A DNA stretch of 62,005 bases from Nostoc sp. CMAA1605 (GTDB lineage Bacteria; Cyanobacteriota; Cyanobacteriia; Cyanobacteriales; Nostocaceae), in the NCBI RefSeq assembly GCF_021596505.1, contig NZ_PJIZ01000034.1, positions 1 to 62,005 of the forward strand, read 5' to 3'. Below the pieces are notes generated by a model. It searched no databases. It was not told the origin of the DNA and was given only the letters and a program-made list of their open reading frames with translations. Position numbers and translations under genes: made by a program. Shown here in pieces: positions 16,883 through 25,445 of the stretch (positions are counted from its first letter, which is position 1; every line of letters begins with the position of its first letter).

Positions 16883-18832
16883 ATGGTTAAATCCGCTCCT
16901 CCCCCTCTCACCAGCCGCAAACCTTCTAAAGTTGAAGGAATTAAAGAAAACAGTAATTTTTTACGCGAACCCGTAGCAACGCAGATACTTGAGGATACTA
17001 CTCACTTTAGTGAAGATGCTATCCAAATTCTCAAGTTTCACGGTTCTTATCAACAGGATAACCGTGATAACCGTGTTAAGGGACAAGAGAAAGATTATCA
17101 ATTCATGCTGCGGACAAAAAACCCTGGTGGTTTAGTACCGCCGCAGTTATATTTGGCTTTAGACAAGCTAGCTGATGAATATGGCAACCATACTCTACGA
17201 GCAACGACTCGTCAAGGTTTCCAACTCCACGGGATTTTAAAGAAGAATCTCAAAGCCGCGATCGCTACAATAATTAAAAATCTCGGTTCAACTTTGGGTG
17301 CTTGTGGTGACATCAACCGCAACGTCATGGCTCCCCCAGCTCCCTTTAAAAATCAGCCTGAGTATCAGTATGCTTGGGAATATGCCCAAAATATTGCTGA
17401 TTTACTCTCACCCCAAACCGGTGCTTATTACGAAATCTGGTTAGATGGCGAAAAAGCCATCAGCGCGGAAGAAAGTCCAGAAGTGAAAGCGGCTAGAGTT
17501 CGTAACGGTAATGGCACAATTATCCACGACACGGAAGAACCCATCTACGGCACATATTATATGCCGCGTAAGTTCAAGGTGAGTGTGACAGTTACTGGGG
17601 ATAATTCCATTGATTTATATTCCCAAGACCTGACTTTAGTCGTAATTACTGATTCCCAAGGCGACCTGCAAGGCTTTAATATTTTTGCTGGTGGTGGCTT
17701 GGGTAGAACCCACAACAAAGAAGAAACCTTCGCCAGAATTGCAGACCCCATCGGCTATGTAAATAAAGCTGATGTGTATGATGCAGTGAAAGCCATCGTC
17801 GCTACACAAAGAGATTATGGCGATCGCACTGACCGCAGACACGCTAGGTTAAAATACTTAATCAACGATTGGGGTGTCGATAAATTCCGCGCCAAAGTCG
17901 AAGAATATTTTGGCAAACCCCTCGCACCTTTCCAAGAATTACCAGAATTTAAATATCATGACTTCTTGGGTTGGCACGAACAAGGCGATGGTAATTTATT
18001 CTTGGGTATTTCCATTGATAATGGTCGCGTCAAAGACGAAGGTTCATTTAAATTAAAGACAGCCTTACGAGAAATTGTCGAGCAATTTAACTTACCCATC
18101 CGCCTCACAGCCAACCAAAACCTGATTTTCTACGAAATCGCACCGGAAAATAAAGCTGCAATTCAAGCTATTCTCGACCGTTGCGGCGTAGTTTCTGACC
18201 CCAACACCATTGACCCTCTAGTCCGCTATGCAATGGCTTGTCCGGCTTTACCAACTTGCGGTTTAGCCATCACCGAGTCAGAAAGAGCCATCCCTGGAAT
18301 TTTAGAGAGAATTCGCGCAGTTTTAGATAAAGTCGGTTTACAAAATGAACATTTTGTGGTAAGGATGACTGGCTGTCCCAATGGTTGCGCTCGTCCTTAC
18401 ATGGCAGAATTAGGTTTCGTAGGTAGTGCGCCGGAAAGTTATCAAGTGTGGTTGGGTGGTTCACCAAATCAAACACGCCTAGCACAGCCTTATGTAGAGA
18501 AACTGCACCATAACGATATAGAAAGCTTCTTAGAGCCAATTTTCGTCTACTTTAAGCAGTCTCGCACATCACAAGAAAGCTTTGGTGATTTTTGCGATCG
18601 CGTCGGCTTTGATGCGATTCGTGAATTTGCTAGCCAGTACGAACCAGAAGCAGCAGTCACCGTAGAACCAGAAGCACCTAAAGCTACATCAAAATCTCGC
18701 AAAGCTAGATATCGTGTCAGTCTCCACGATGATTTGTACACCAAGCTGAAAACTACAGCCACCAGTCAAGGAAGATCAATGACTGATTTAGTCAAAGAAG
18801 CCTTAGAAGCTTACTTCCAGACTCTCCCATAA
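16883..18832 (+). CDS. sir: Ferredoxin-sulfite reductase with C-terminal ribbon-helix-helix-like domain
   Basis: A 649-residue assimilatory enzyme that reduces sulfite to sulfide with six electrons from ferredoxin. The two nitrite/sulfite reductase repeats are complete; cysteines C453 and C459 (CPALPTCG) and C498 and C502 ([10 protein letters not shown]) bind the [4Fe-4S]-siroheme centre. After the usual C-terminus (near residue 590) there is an Ala/Glu/Pro linker and a basic tail of about 43 residues ([20 protein letters not shown], then [20 protein letters not shown]) that reads as a ribbon-helix-helix domain of the Arc/CopG type. This tail is odd for an enzyme and suggests DNA binding or dimerisation. 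Confidence 0.95.
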   Translation: MVKSAPPPLTSRKPSKVEGIKENSNFLREPVATQILEDTTHFSEDAIQILKFHGSYQQDNRDNRVKGQEKDYQFMLRTKNPGGLVPPQLYLALDKLADEYGNHTLRATTRQGFQLHGILKKNLKAAIATIIKNLGSTLGACGDINRNVMAPPAPFKNQPEYQYAWEYAQNIADLLSPQTGAYYEIWLDGEKAISAEESPEVKAARVRNGNGTIIHDTEEPIYGTYYMPRKFKVSVTVTGDNSIDLYSQDLTLVVITDSQGDLQGFNIFAGGGLGRTHNKEETFARIADPIGYVNKADVYDAVKAIVATQRDYGDRTDRRHARLKYLINDWGVDKFRAKVEEYFGKPLAPFQELPEFKYHDFLGWHEQGDGNLFLGISIDNGRVKDEGSFKLKTALREIVEQFNLPIRLTANQNLIFYEIAPENKAAIQAILDRCGVVSDPNTIDPLVRYAMACPALPTCGLAITESERAIPGILERIRAVLDKVGLQNEHFVVRMTGCPNGCARPYMAELGFVGSAPESYQVWLGGSPNQTRLAQPYVEKLHHNDIESFLEPIFVYFKQSRTSQESFGDFCDRVGFDAIREFASQYEPEAAVTVEPEAPKATSKSRKARYRVSLHDDLYTKLKTTATSQGRSMTDLVKEALEAYFQTLP

Positions 18833-18852
18833 GCATTAGGATGAGGAAATTT

Positions 18853-18907
18853 AACCGCAGATGAACGCAGATAATACTTATTAAAGTATCGGCGTTTATC
18901 TGCGGTT
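18853..18907. repeat. Palindromic dispersed repeat between sir and rsmE
   Basis: AACCGCAGATGAACGCAGAT (18853-18872) is mirrored by GGCGTTTATCTGCGGTT (18891-18907), with AATACTT/AAGTAT extending the stem. It lies 9 bases before the rsmE start codon, so the rsmE message may begin inside or carry this hairpin. Confidence 0.75.
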
Positions 18908-18916
18908 TAACATCTC

Positions 18917-19624
18917 ATGGCTCAACTACAACGAATTACCATCACACCCTCACAACTCCAAGAAAGCCAAATTTTACTCACACCACAACAAGAACATTAC
19001 TTAAAGCGGGTGTTACGTTTGCGAGAAGGTGAGCAATTTATTGCTATGGATGGCTTGGGTAAGTGGTGGTTAGCGCAGATTAACGCCGAACAAGCACAAG
19101 TATTAAAACCCCTAGTTGTCGCCACTGAGTTACCTGTAGCGGTGACTTTAATGATGGCTTTACCCAAAGGTAGTGGTTTCGAGGAAGTAGTGCGGAGTTG
19201 TACTGAGTTGGGTGTAGCTTGTATTGCACCAGTATTGAGCGATCGCACTCTCTTAAATCCTAGTCCCCAAAAGCTAGAACGTTGGCGACGCATCGCCGCA
19301 GAAGCCGCCGAACAATCAGAACGCGCTTTTGTCCCAACAATTTTAGAGCCTGTAACATTTAAAGAAGCCGTAACTAATAGCACAGCACCCCACCGCTATA
19401 TTTGTGAAGCACGCGGTGAATATAGTCATCTCCAAAACTTAATTAAGCCAATTACTGGTGATGTCGTGATTGCTACTGGCCCTGAAGGCGGCTGGACAGA
19501 CAAAGAAATTGCAGAAGCGATCGCATCAGGATTTCAACCAGTATCTTTAGGTCGTCGCATCCTCAGAGCCGTCACAGCCCCTATCGTAGCATTATCCCTA
19601 ATTTCCGCAGCCTGTGAAGTATAA
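18917..19624 (+). CDS. rsmE: 16S rRNA m3U1498 methyltransferase
   Basis: A 235-residue SPOUT-class enzyme that uses S-adenosylmethionine to methylate U1498 of 16S rRNA in the 30S subunit. An N-terminal PUA-like domain (HYLKRVLRLREGEQF) precedes the knot domain, whose motifs LSDRT, EAAEQSERAFVP, ATGPEGGWTDKE and LGRRILRAVTAPI are all present. The length is normal. It is 84 bases downstream of sir, with a long hairpin between. Confidence 0.95.
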   Translation: MAQLQRITITPSQLQESQILLTPQQEHYLKRVLRLREGEQFIAMDGLGKWWLAQINAEQAQVLKPLVVATELPVAVTLMMALPKGSGFEEVVRSCTELGVACIAPVLSDRTLLNPSPQKLERWRRIAAEAAEQSERAFVPTILEPVTFKEAVTNSTAPHRYICEARGEYSHLQNLIKPITGDVVIATGPEGGWTDKEIAEAIASGFQPVSLGRRILRAVTAPIVALSLISAACEV

Positions 19625-19715
19625 ATGTAAATGAGGTAGACAAGGGGGCTGGGGAGGCAGGGGGAGCAGGGGAGGCAGGGGAGGTAGGGGAAGAAAAACT
19701 AATGACTAATGACTA
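19625..19715. repeat. Heptanucleotide repeats running into a start codon
   Basis: GGGGAGGCAGGGGGAGCAGG-like units are followed by ACTAATG repeated three times. The last copies supply the first ATG of the next gene, so the repeat has reached the translation start. Confidence 0.75.
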
Positions 19716-19724
19716 ATGACTAAA

Positions 19725-20846
19725 ATGATTGAACAAATTGCGATCGCTTTTGAAAATAAAGACTATAAAACAGCAGCGAAATTACTCAAACCACTACTAC
19801 AAGATTCGCCTGATAATCCTTGGGTAGTGTTTTATCTAGCTAGGCTGCATGAAGTTTCGGGAAAATATGCAGAAGCGGAAAAGGTTTATCGGCGATTATT
19901 GTTAATCACAACTAATAACAAGATTGTCACGCAAACACGCCAGGGTTTACAAAGGCTAGAAGATATTAGGAAAGAAGAAAAACAACGGGCTATTGCTCAA
20001 GCTACGGCCGAAGCCAGTAATACTGAATTAGGGGTGTTAATTTTAGAACCTCTCGACAATGAGCAGAAAAACCTTGTAGCGGCTAATTTTGCCCAGATTA
20101 TGCAACTAGATGCTTATACTGCTAGGTTGTTGCTTCCTACCCGCTCTTGGAAATATTACCGCGCTGGACGCATCGGTGAACTTAAGTTTTATGGAATGCA
20201 GTTACAGCAAGCAGGTATACCTTGCTTTTGGATTACAATCAAAGCGATCGCTCAAATTCAAGTCTATCAAGTCCAGTATTTCTCCGAATCCCAGCCAAAA
20301 CCTACTGTAATTTGCTCTGACGAAAGAAATATAGTAGGTTCTCTTACCTTTGATTGGGCGGAAGTTTCAGCGCAGGTATTAGGACTACTACCAATTTTTG
20401 AAGAAGTGGTTGACGTAAATGCAAATCGTCAATTTGAACGCAAAACCAAAACCCAAGACTATGCCCAATTCTGTGATTTACACTTACCACAAAGACACTG
20501 TATTTTGCGAATGTGCGATCGCAGTTATGATTTTCACCAAAGTTTAGAAATCACTCCCGCAGCTAATCAAAATCTCACCAGAAGTAACTGGACTCCCTCA
20601 GTCAGTCAAAATACCATCAGAATCAATTGGAACAACTTAGTCACCTGGCTGACTAACTATTTACCACAAGCCACCATTTGGTCAGACTTTACACCTTTTG
20701 CCGAAACAGTTCTAGAACAAATGGAAATGCTGGGTAACATTCAGTCTCACATTCACCTGTTTCGCAGAGAAAAGACCTATTGGGACCCAGCATTTCATTT
20801 ATATAGTGGACTGATATTTAACAAAGACATGGCACAAAACCATTAA
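19725..20846 (+). CDS. TPR-containing cytosolic protein, conserved type
   Basis: A 373-residue protein. Two TPR motifs lie at the N-terminus (DYKTAAKLLKPLLQDSPDN; GKYAEAEKVYRRLLL), then a coiled segment with EEKQRAIAQA and an alpha/beta region (TELGVLILEPL) without catalytic signature. The C-terminal 120 residues include the Cys-containing DLHLPQRHCILRMCDRSYDF. An upstream in-frame ATG at 19716 comes from the ACTAATG repeat, so MIEQIAIAF at 19725 is preferred. The function is unknown. Confidence 0.8.
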   Translation: MIEQIAIAFENKDYKTAAKLLKPLLQDSPDNPWVVFYLARLHEVSGKYAEAEKVYRRLLLITTNNKIVTQTRQGLQRLEDIRKEEKQRAIAQATAEASNTELGVLILEPLDNEQKNLVAANFAQIMQLDAYTARLLLPTRSWKYYRAGRIGELKFYGMQLQQAGIPCFWITIKAIAQIQVYQVQYFSESQPKPTVICSDERNIVGSLTFDWAEVSAQVLGLLPIFEEVVDVNANRQFERKTKTQDYAQFCDLHLPQRHCILRMCDRSYDFHQSLEITPAANQNLTRSNWTPSVSQNTIRINWNNLVTWLTNYLPQATIWSDFTPFAETVLEQMEMLGNIQSHIHLFRREKTYWDPAFHLYSGLIFNKDMAQNH

Positions 20847-20959
20847 TTCTTGTCTAGCGTCCTGATAATACCAACTTTGGATTACTAGTCTTATTTGAAC
20901 CAAACTTTAAATCCAAAATCCAAAACTTGTACTGAGCTTGTCGAAGTATCCAAAATTCC

Positions 20960-21403
20960 CTAGCCAGGGGTTTTTACTTGACGCGCCATATCTAAATAGC
21001 TATTCATATTAGCACCAGGACGACGACGACCATTTGAACCGCTAGCACTAGGAATTAGATACTTGGGTGCAAATGTAGTTTCAGTAGGTGTAGCGGGTTT
21101 GGTAGCAACTGGTGCGGGTGCAGGTGCGGGTGCAGATGGAGCAGTTTTACCATTCTGAGAAGCTTCTTTCTTTGCTGCTTTCACAGGAGTAGAAGCAGCC
21201 TCAGACTTAGGAGCTTCTGCTGCTTTTGTTGTCTTACCATTAACATTGGATGCTTCAACAGCAGGTTTAGGTGCGGCTACAGGTGCTGAACCAGTACCAG
21301 TTTCTTCTAGTTGTAGATAGTAGCCACCATTCTTTTTACCAGGCAAAAATCCAGTGATAAAGCTGATGATGCCAGCGATTAGTTTTTTGATAAACCCGAA
21401 CAT
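20960..21403 (-). CDS. Ala/Pro-rich small protein with amphipathic N-terminus
   Basis: A 147-residue protein. The first 22 residues (MFGFIKKLIAGIISFITGFL) form a membrane-active amphipathic helix, followed by GKKNGGYYLQLEE. The middle is low-complexity Ala/Pro/Lys (APAPAPAPVATKPA). The end is basic (NGRRRPGANMNSYLDMARQV). The build suggests a peripheral membrane protein with a flexible linker; no enzymatic motif is present. The family is not identified. Confidence 0.75.
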   Translation of the reverse strand: MFGFIKKLIAGIISFITGFLPGKKNGGYYLQLEETGTGSAPVAAPKPAVEASNVNGKTTKAAEAPKSEAASTPVKAAKKEASQNGKTAPSAPAPAPAPVATKPATPTETTFAPKYLIPSASGSNGRRRPGANMNSYLDMARQVKTPG

Positions 21404-21728
21404 GATAATTACTCCTGAATTCCTTATCTGTAAAAACGACCGTAATGTTAAAAATTACGTCACAATACTACGTTTTATGATGATTCTCTACTTTTTATCA
21501 AACCACAACGGTTTGGTCTTCATCAAGCCTATTAGACGGGGAATAGTCTCAAATCTTGCTGCCCAGCACTGTGCAACTTGTCAATACTGAAGACTAATTA
21601 TTAAATTTTATCCCAATCTAAAGCAAGATTCTGAAAGCTTGCTTAATAAAAATTAACATTATTTTCTCTGATGGTTATCAAAAACCATCAGCAATGAATC
21701 GGTTCACCGTTGACTGTTGACTAATGTA

Positions 21729-21790
21729 CGGGCGGGTTTAACCAAAATATCTGTTTGTCAACGTGAATCTCTCACTGAACCCGCCCCTAC
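21729..21790. repeat. Hairpin-forming dispersed repeat
   Basis: GGCGGGTTTA (21731-21740) is mirrored by GAACCCGCCCC (about 21777-21787) around an AT-rich middle. It resembles a common Nostoc interspersed palindrome. The rest of 21404-21911 shows no gene. Confidence 0.6.
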
Positions 21791-21911
21791 TGACTATTGA
21801 CTACTAACCAATTCCTCATCCAGTCAGGAGAGTGTCATAATTTGGCTTTCAGGACAAATCTGACTGAGTTAGATTTTCTACAACTTGTATGGATACAGAA
21901 CAAATCAAATT

Positions 21912-22589
21912 ATGAATACACAAAACCAACAACGTAACCCTGTTGTGTTGGTGCATGGCATTACTGATACAGAAGCCGTCTTTGATGAAATGGCTGTTTT
22001 GCTAGGCAAACAAGGCTGGCCTGTATATTCACTGGATTTAGTACCAAATAATGGTGCAGCTGGTCTAGATGTCTTAGCACAGCAACTAGCAGGTTATATT
22101 AACAAAAATTTTGCCCCTGAACAAACCTTAGATATAGTGGGCTTTAGTATGGGTGGAATTGTCAGCCGTTACTATATACAGCGTTTAGAAGGCATTAAGC
22201 GAGTACAACGGTTTATCACAATTTCTTCCCCTCATAATGGCACTGTTGTCGCCTATGCGTCTCAACTTCCTGGTTGTATGCAAATGCGTCCTAATAGCGA
22301 ATTGCTGAGTGATTTAAATGCTGATGTGATGATGTTACAGCAACTAAATTTCACTTCTATTTGGACAAATTACGATTTAATGATTATTCCGGCACATAGT
22401 TCTAAAATGCCTTTGGGTAAAGAAGTAATCATTCCAGTAGCCTTACATTCATGGATGCTGACAGATTCTCGTTGTATAGCAGAAGTAGCCAAAGCCTTAG
22501 CAGAACCAGTCAAGCTGAATGTAGAGAATTCAACTAATTTGCAGGGGTTGGAATTAGAAAGTAGAGAATGGGGAATAGAGGCTGGTTGA
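21912..22589 (+). CDS. Alpha/beta-fold lipase or esterase (EstA-like)
   Basis: A 225-residue hydrolase. The oxyanion region is VVLVHGITDTEAVFDEM. The nucleophile elbow GFSMGGIVSRYYI holds the catalytic Ser. A late LHSWML supplies the probable His. The sequence resembles short triacylglycerol lipases of the LipA/EstA type. The frame can begin at a TTG at 21885, but the ATG at 21912 gives MNTQNQQRNPVVLVHG, the natural start. No signal peptide is visible, so it is probably cytosolic. The substrate is unknown. Confidence 0.88.
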   Translation: MNTQNQQRNPVVLVHGITDTEAVFDEMAVLLGKQGWPVYSLDLVPNNGAAGLDVLAQQLAGYINKNFAPEQTLDIVGFSMGGIVSRYYIQRLEGIKRVQRFITISSPHNGTVVAYASQLPGCMQMRPNSELLSDLNADVMMLQQLNFTSIWTNYDLMIIPAHSSKMPLGKEVIIPVALHSWMLTDSRCIAEVAKALAEPVKLNVENSTNLQGLELESREWGIEAG

Positions 22590-22703
22590 AGTCTATACAA
22601 TGATGATTTGCGACTCCATAAGCTGATAAGATAACCAGTATTTAAGTTGCATAAAGACAGGGCTGAAGCCCTTACTACAAGCGAATAAATCTGGAAAATT
22701 GTA

Positions 22704-23135
22704 TTACTTTCTATCGCCAATTTGAGCATATTCTTGGCTACCAAAAATTGCTTCTACATGACGATAATATTTAAACTCCATTAAATTATTAAACGGATCT
22801 TCTAAGAAAAAAGTGCGATGTTCTAGGGTAGTTCCCACAAAGCGATTTTTGGGTTCTTCACGAAATGTCAGTTGTCTTTGTTGCGCCCTTTCTAGTAGTT
22901 CTTCCCAGTCGGTTTCTTCAGCGAAAATTAAGCCAAAGTGTCTGGGGTAAATAGTGCGTTGACGGGTTAATGGTTCTTTCGTGAGATGGGCTACGAGTTG
23001 ATGTCCATAAAGATTGAGAATGAGGGCTTGGGGGTTTTCTCGCCCGGCTGTGCAGCCTAAGCCATCAACATAATATGCTTTGGCTTGAGGAATATCAGTC
23101 ACGGGGAAAGCGAGATGAAATATAGTTTGGTTCAT
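22704..23135 (-). CDS. VOC-family (glyoxalase/bleomycin-resistance fold) protein
   Basis: A 143-residue protein with the two beta-alpha-beta-beta-beta units of the vicinal-oxygen-chelate fold. Candidate metal ligands are His in FHLAFPVTD, His in YGHQLVAHL and RHFGLIF, and Glu in NNLMEFKYY. The combination AKAYYVDGLGC and FFLEDPFNNLMEFK matches VOC dioxygenase-like proteins. The reaction is not identifiable. Confidence 0.88.
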   Translation of the reverse strand: MNQTIFHLAFPVTDIPQAKAYYVDGLGCTAGRENPQALILNLYGHQLVAHLTKEPLTRQRTIYPRHFGLIFAEETDWEELLERAQQRQLTFREEPKNRFVGTTLEHRTFFLEDPFNNLMEFKYYRHVEAIFGSQEYAQIGDRK

Positions 23136-23410
23136 AAATTGGGTATGGGGAATTGGGCATTGGGCATGGGAGTATTAAGGTAATCTCTTATTCTCTTCTT
23201 TTGCCCTACACATAATTTTTAGCAATTTTGCCTGTTGGTTCTGCTCTAACCTGTAAAGAAAATATAAACTATGCTCTTTGGGATGGAGAGGTAAAGTGAA
23301 GAAAATGCCTGAATCCTGTCAATTGCTGACTGTGGGCTAAATTCTGCTGTTAGCTCCAAAATTCGCTATTCTGGTTGATATCTGGGCAACACTACCATAG
23401 TTTATTGCTG

Positions 23411-24202
23411 ATGATCTCATTAATTAGCTCTGCCAATCCTTGGTTAGTAGGAATAGCACTGAACGCCATTTTATTGAGTTTCGTTTGGTTTGCTCCTAAA
23501 AAGCTGCTGACTCCAGCAGGAATACTCCACGCTGGGATCTTGGGTGTATTGGTTTGGGGGACTCTCGGCTGGCAGGGATATTTAGTGGTAGCGTTTTATT
23601 TTTTAGTAGGTTCTGGTGTGACACGCATTGGTTTGGCACAAAAAGAAGCCGAAGGGATAGCGGAAAAGCGTTCAGGTGCAAGAGGCCCGGAAAACGTTTG
23701 GGGTTCGGCTTTGACTGCGGCTTTATGCGCTGTAGGCTTGGGGCTAATTAATACCGGAATTGTACCCAGTCCCCAATCCCTAATCCCCAGTCCCCAATCA
23801 CTTTTGATGTTGGGTTATGTGGCGAGTTTTAGCACCAAATTGTCTGACACCTGTGCTAGTGAAGTTGGTAAAGCCTACGGTAAACGGACTTTTTTAATTA
23901 CAACACTACAACCAGTAGCCAGAGGAACAGAAGGCGCAGTCAGTTTAGAGGGGACTTTAGCGGGTGTAGTAGCTTCAGTTGCGATCGCTATTTTAGGCTG
24001 GGGTGTGAGTTTAGTTACACCGATGGGTATACTGTGGTGTGTCCTAGCAGCATTTATTGCCACAAACCTAGAAAGTGTAATTGGCGCAACCTTGCAAGCT
24101 AAATACACTTGGTTAACAAATGAAGTCGTTAATATTTTTAACACTTTAATTGGTGCGATCGCTGCTATTGCGTTCGCCTTTATTTGGGCGAGTTTAATTT
24201 AG
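23411..24202 (+). CDS. DUF92/VTE6-type membrane protein (phytyl-phosphate kinase-like), carrying a repeat insertion
   Basis: A 263-residue polytopic membrane protein. Motifs include GSGVTRIGLAQKEAEGIAEK, SDTCASEVGKAYG and RGTEGAVSLEGTLAG, as in the DUF92 family. Plant and cyanobacterial members phosphorylate phytyl phosphate for tocopherol and phylloquinone synthesis; that role is inferred. The frame reaches a TTG at 23375, but ATG at 23411 is chosen. Between two membrane helices lies PSPQSLIPSPQSL, translated from CCCCAGT/CCCCAAT heptamers (about 23767-23803): an intergenic-type repeat has entered the reading frame without breaking it. Confidence 0.88.
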   Translation: MISLISSANPWLVGIALNAILLSFVWFAPKKLLTPAGILHAGILGVLVWGTLGWQGYLVVAFYFLVGSGVTRIGLAQKEAEGIAEKRSGARGPENVWGSALTAALCAVGLGLINTGIVPSPQSLIPSPQSLLMLGYVASFSTKLSDTCASEVGKAYGKRTFLITTLQPVARGTEGAVSLEGTLAGVVASVAIAILGWGVSLVTPMGILWCVLAAFIATNLESVIGATLQAKYTWLTNEVVNIFNTLIGAIAAIAFAFIWASLI

Positions 24203-24340
24203 GGATTGGGGACTGGGGACTGGGGACTGGGGAATAGGAATAGAAAGTAACAAATAATTTATTCCATCAATGCCCGATACGCAATTCGCAATTCGCAATT
24301 CGCAATGGACTAATGTCCCGCTACGCTAACGCAATTTCTA
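24203..24340. repeat. GGGGACT heptamers and ATTCGCA repeat block
   Basis: GGGGACT units directly follow the stop codon. At 24280-24332, GCAATTC occurs in tandem, followed by GCAATGGACTAATGTCCCGC and TACGCTAACGC. The inverse of this block, with one change, lies at 32981-33031. No gene is seen in 24203-24686. Confidence 0.8.
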
Positions 24341-24686
24341 AAAATTCGTTATTTTGAAGCTGAATAAATTTCAGTGAAAGTCACTTTTGGCTACATAGCT
24401 AAATTTGACTATTTTGTGTATGCTAAAAAACCTGATTTTCAGAATAGAAAATTTATTTCACTTTTAATTTTTTCTTTAACATTGCATTACTGGTAAATGA
24501 GTTACAAAATTTCCAGAAAAAGCCATATAAATTAAGTCGGAAGTTAATTCCCTTTTCTATATCTTTATTTACCTTCTTTACCTTACTTACCTTCTTTGTC
24601 TCTCCCATACCCCATGCCCAATTCCCCATTCCCAGTGTTGAATTTTGAGTTGTGAAGTAAATTAATCCCCATTACCAGGTGAACTC

Positions 24687-25445
24687 ATGGAAAATCTAAC
24701 TTTTTTAAGCGTTGACGACCAAGCAATTTCTCTAGAGCAAACAGTAAAATATCTGCAAGTTTCAGGGAAATTAGGTCAATTTATTAGTGATGTGCTGCGT
24801 CAGTATGTAATTGAGCAGGAATTCAATAACCGTGAGGATATGGAAATTAACCCAGCCCTCACCGAACAAACGATTATTGATTTCCGGCTGAAAAATCAAC
24901 TAGCTGATCCGCAGGCTTTTCAGGAGTGGTTGAAGAGAAATGGCACAGACTACAACACATTCCACACGGCAATTACATCGAATTTCAAACTAGAAAAATT
25001 AAAAGCTGTAGTGACAGAAGCAAAAATCTCTGAATATTTTATTGAACGCAAGATTTTTCTAGATCGGGTGGTAATCTCACGAATTGTGGTTGATAGTCGA
25101 GAACTGGCGGAGGAGTTACAACTGCAAATTGCTGAAGGAGGTAGTTTTGAGCAATTAGCTAAGGAATATTCTCAAGCTGACGATCGCATTGTCAACGGCA
25201 TGATGGGGCCAATTAGCCGAGGCACAATGCCGGATGTCTTAAGGGCGGCGATAGATATGGCTAACCCAGGACAAGTCATCGGCCCCATTGAACTGGATGG
25301 ACGTTACGGATTGTTTCGCGTCGAACAATTTTTACCAGCGTCTTTGGAAGATACGCAATTAACACAAGCACTACAAAACGAACTATTTGAAAAATGGCTA
25401 GCGGAGAAAATTCAAAAGCTGACAGTCAAATTACAGGTGAGTTAA
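24687..25445 (+). CDS. PpiC-type peptidyl-prolyl isomerase linked to an ABC exporter
   Basis: A 252-residue protein with an N-terminal SurA-like helical part (residues 1-115) and a parvulin domain (120-230: VVISRIVVDSRELAEELQLQ, GSFEQLAKEYSQ, GMMGPISRGTMPD, VIGPIELDGRYGLFRVEQF). There is no signal peptide, so it acts in the cytosol, perhaps as a chaperone for the exporter's cargo. The last 52 bases overlap the exporter gene, strong evidence of coupling. Confidence 0.9.
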   Translation: MENLTFLSVDDQAISLEQTVKYLQVSGKLGQFISDVLRQYVIEQEFNNREDMEINPALTEQTIIDFRLKNQLADPQAFQEWLKRNGTDYNTFHTAITSNFKLEKLKAVVTEAKISEYFIERKIFLDRVVISRIVVDSRELAEELQLQIAEGGSFEQLAKEYSQADDRIVNGMMGPISRGTMPDVLRAAIDMANPGQVIGPIELDGRYGLFRVEQFLPASLEDTQLTQALQNELFEKWLAEKIQKLTVKLQVS

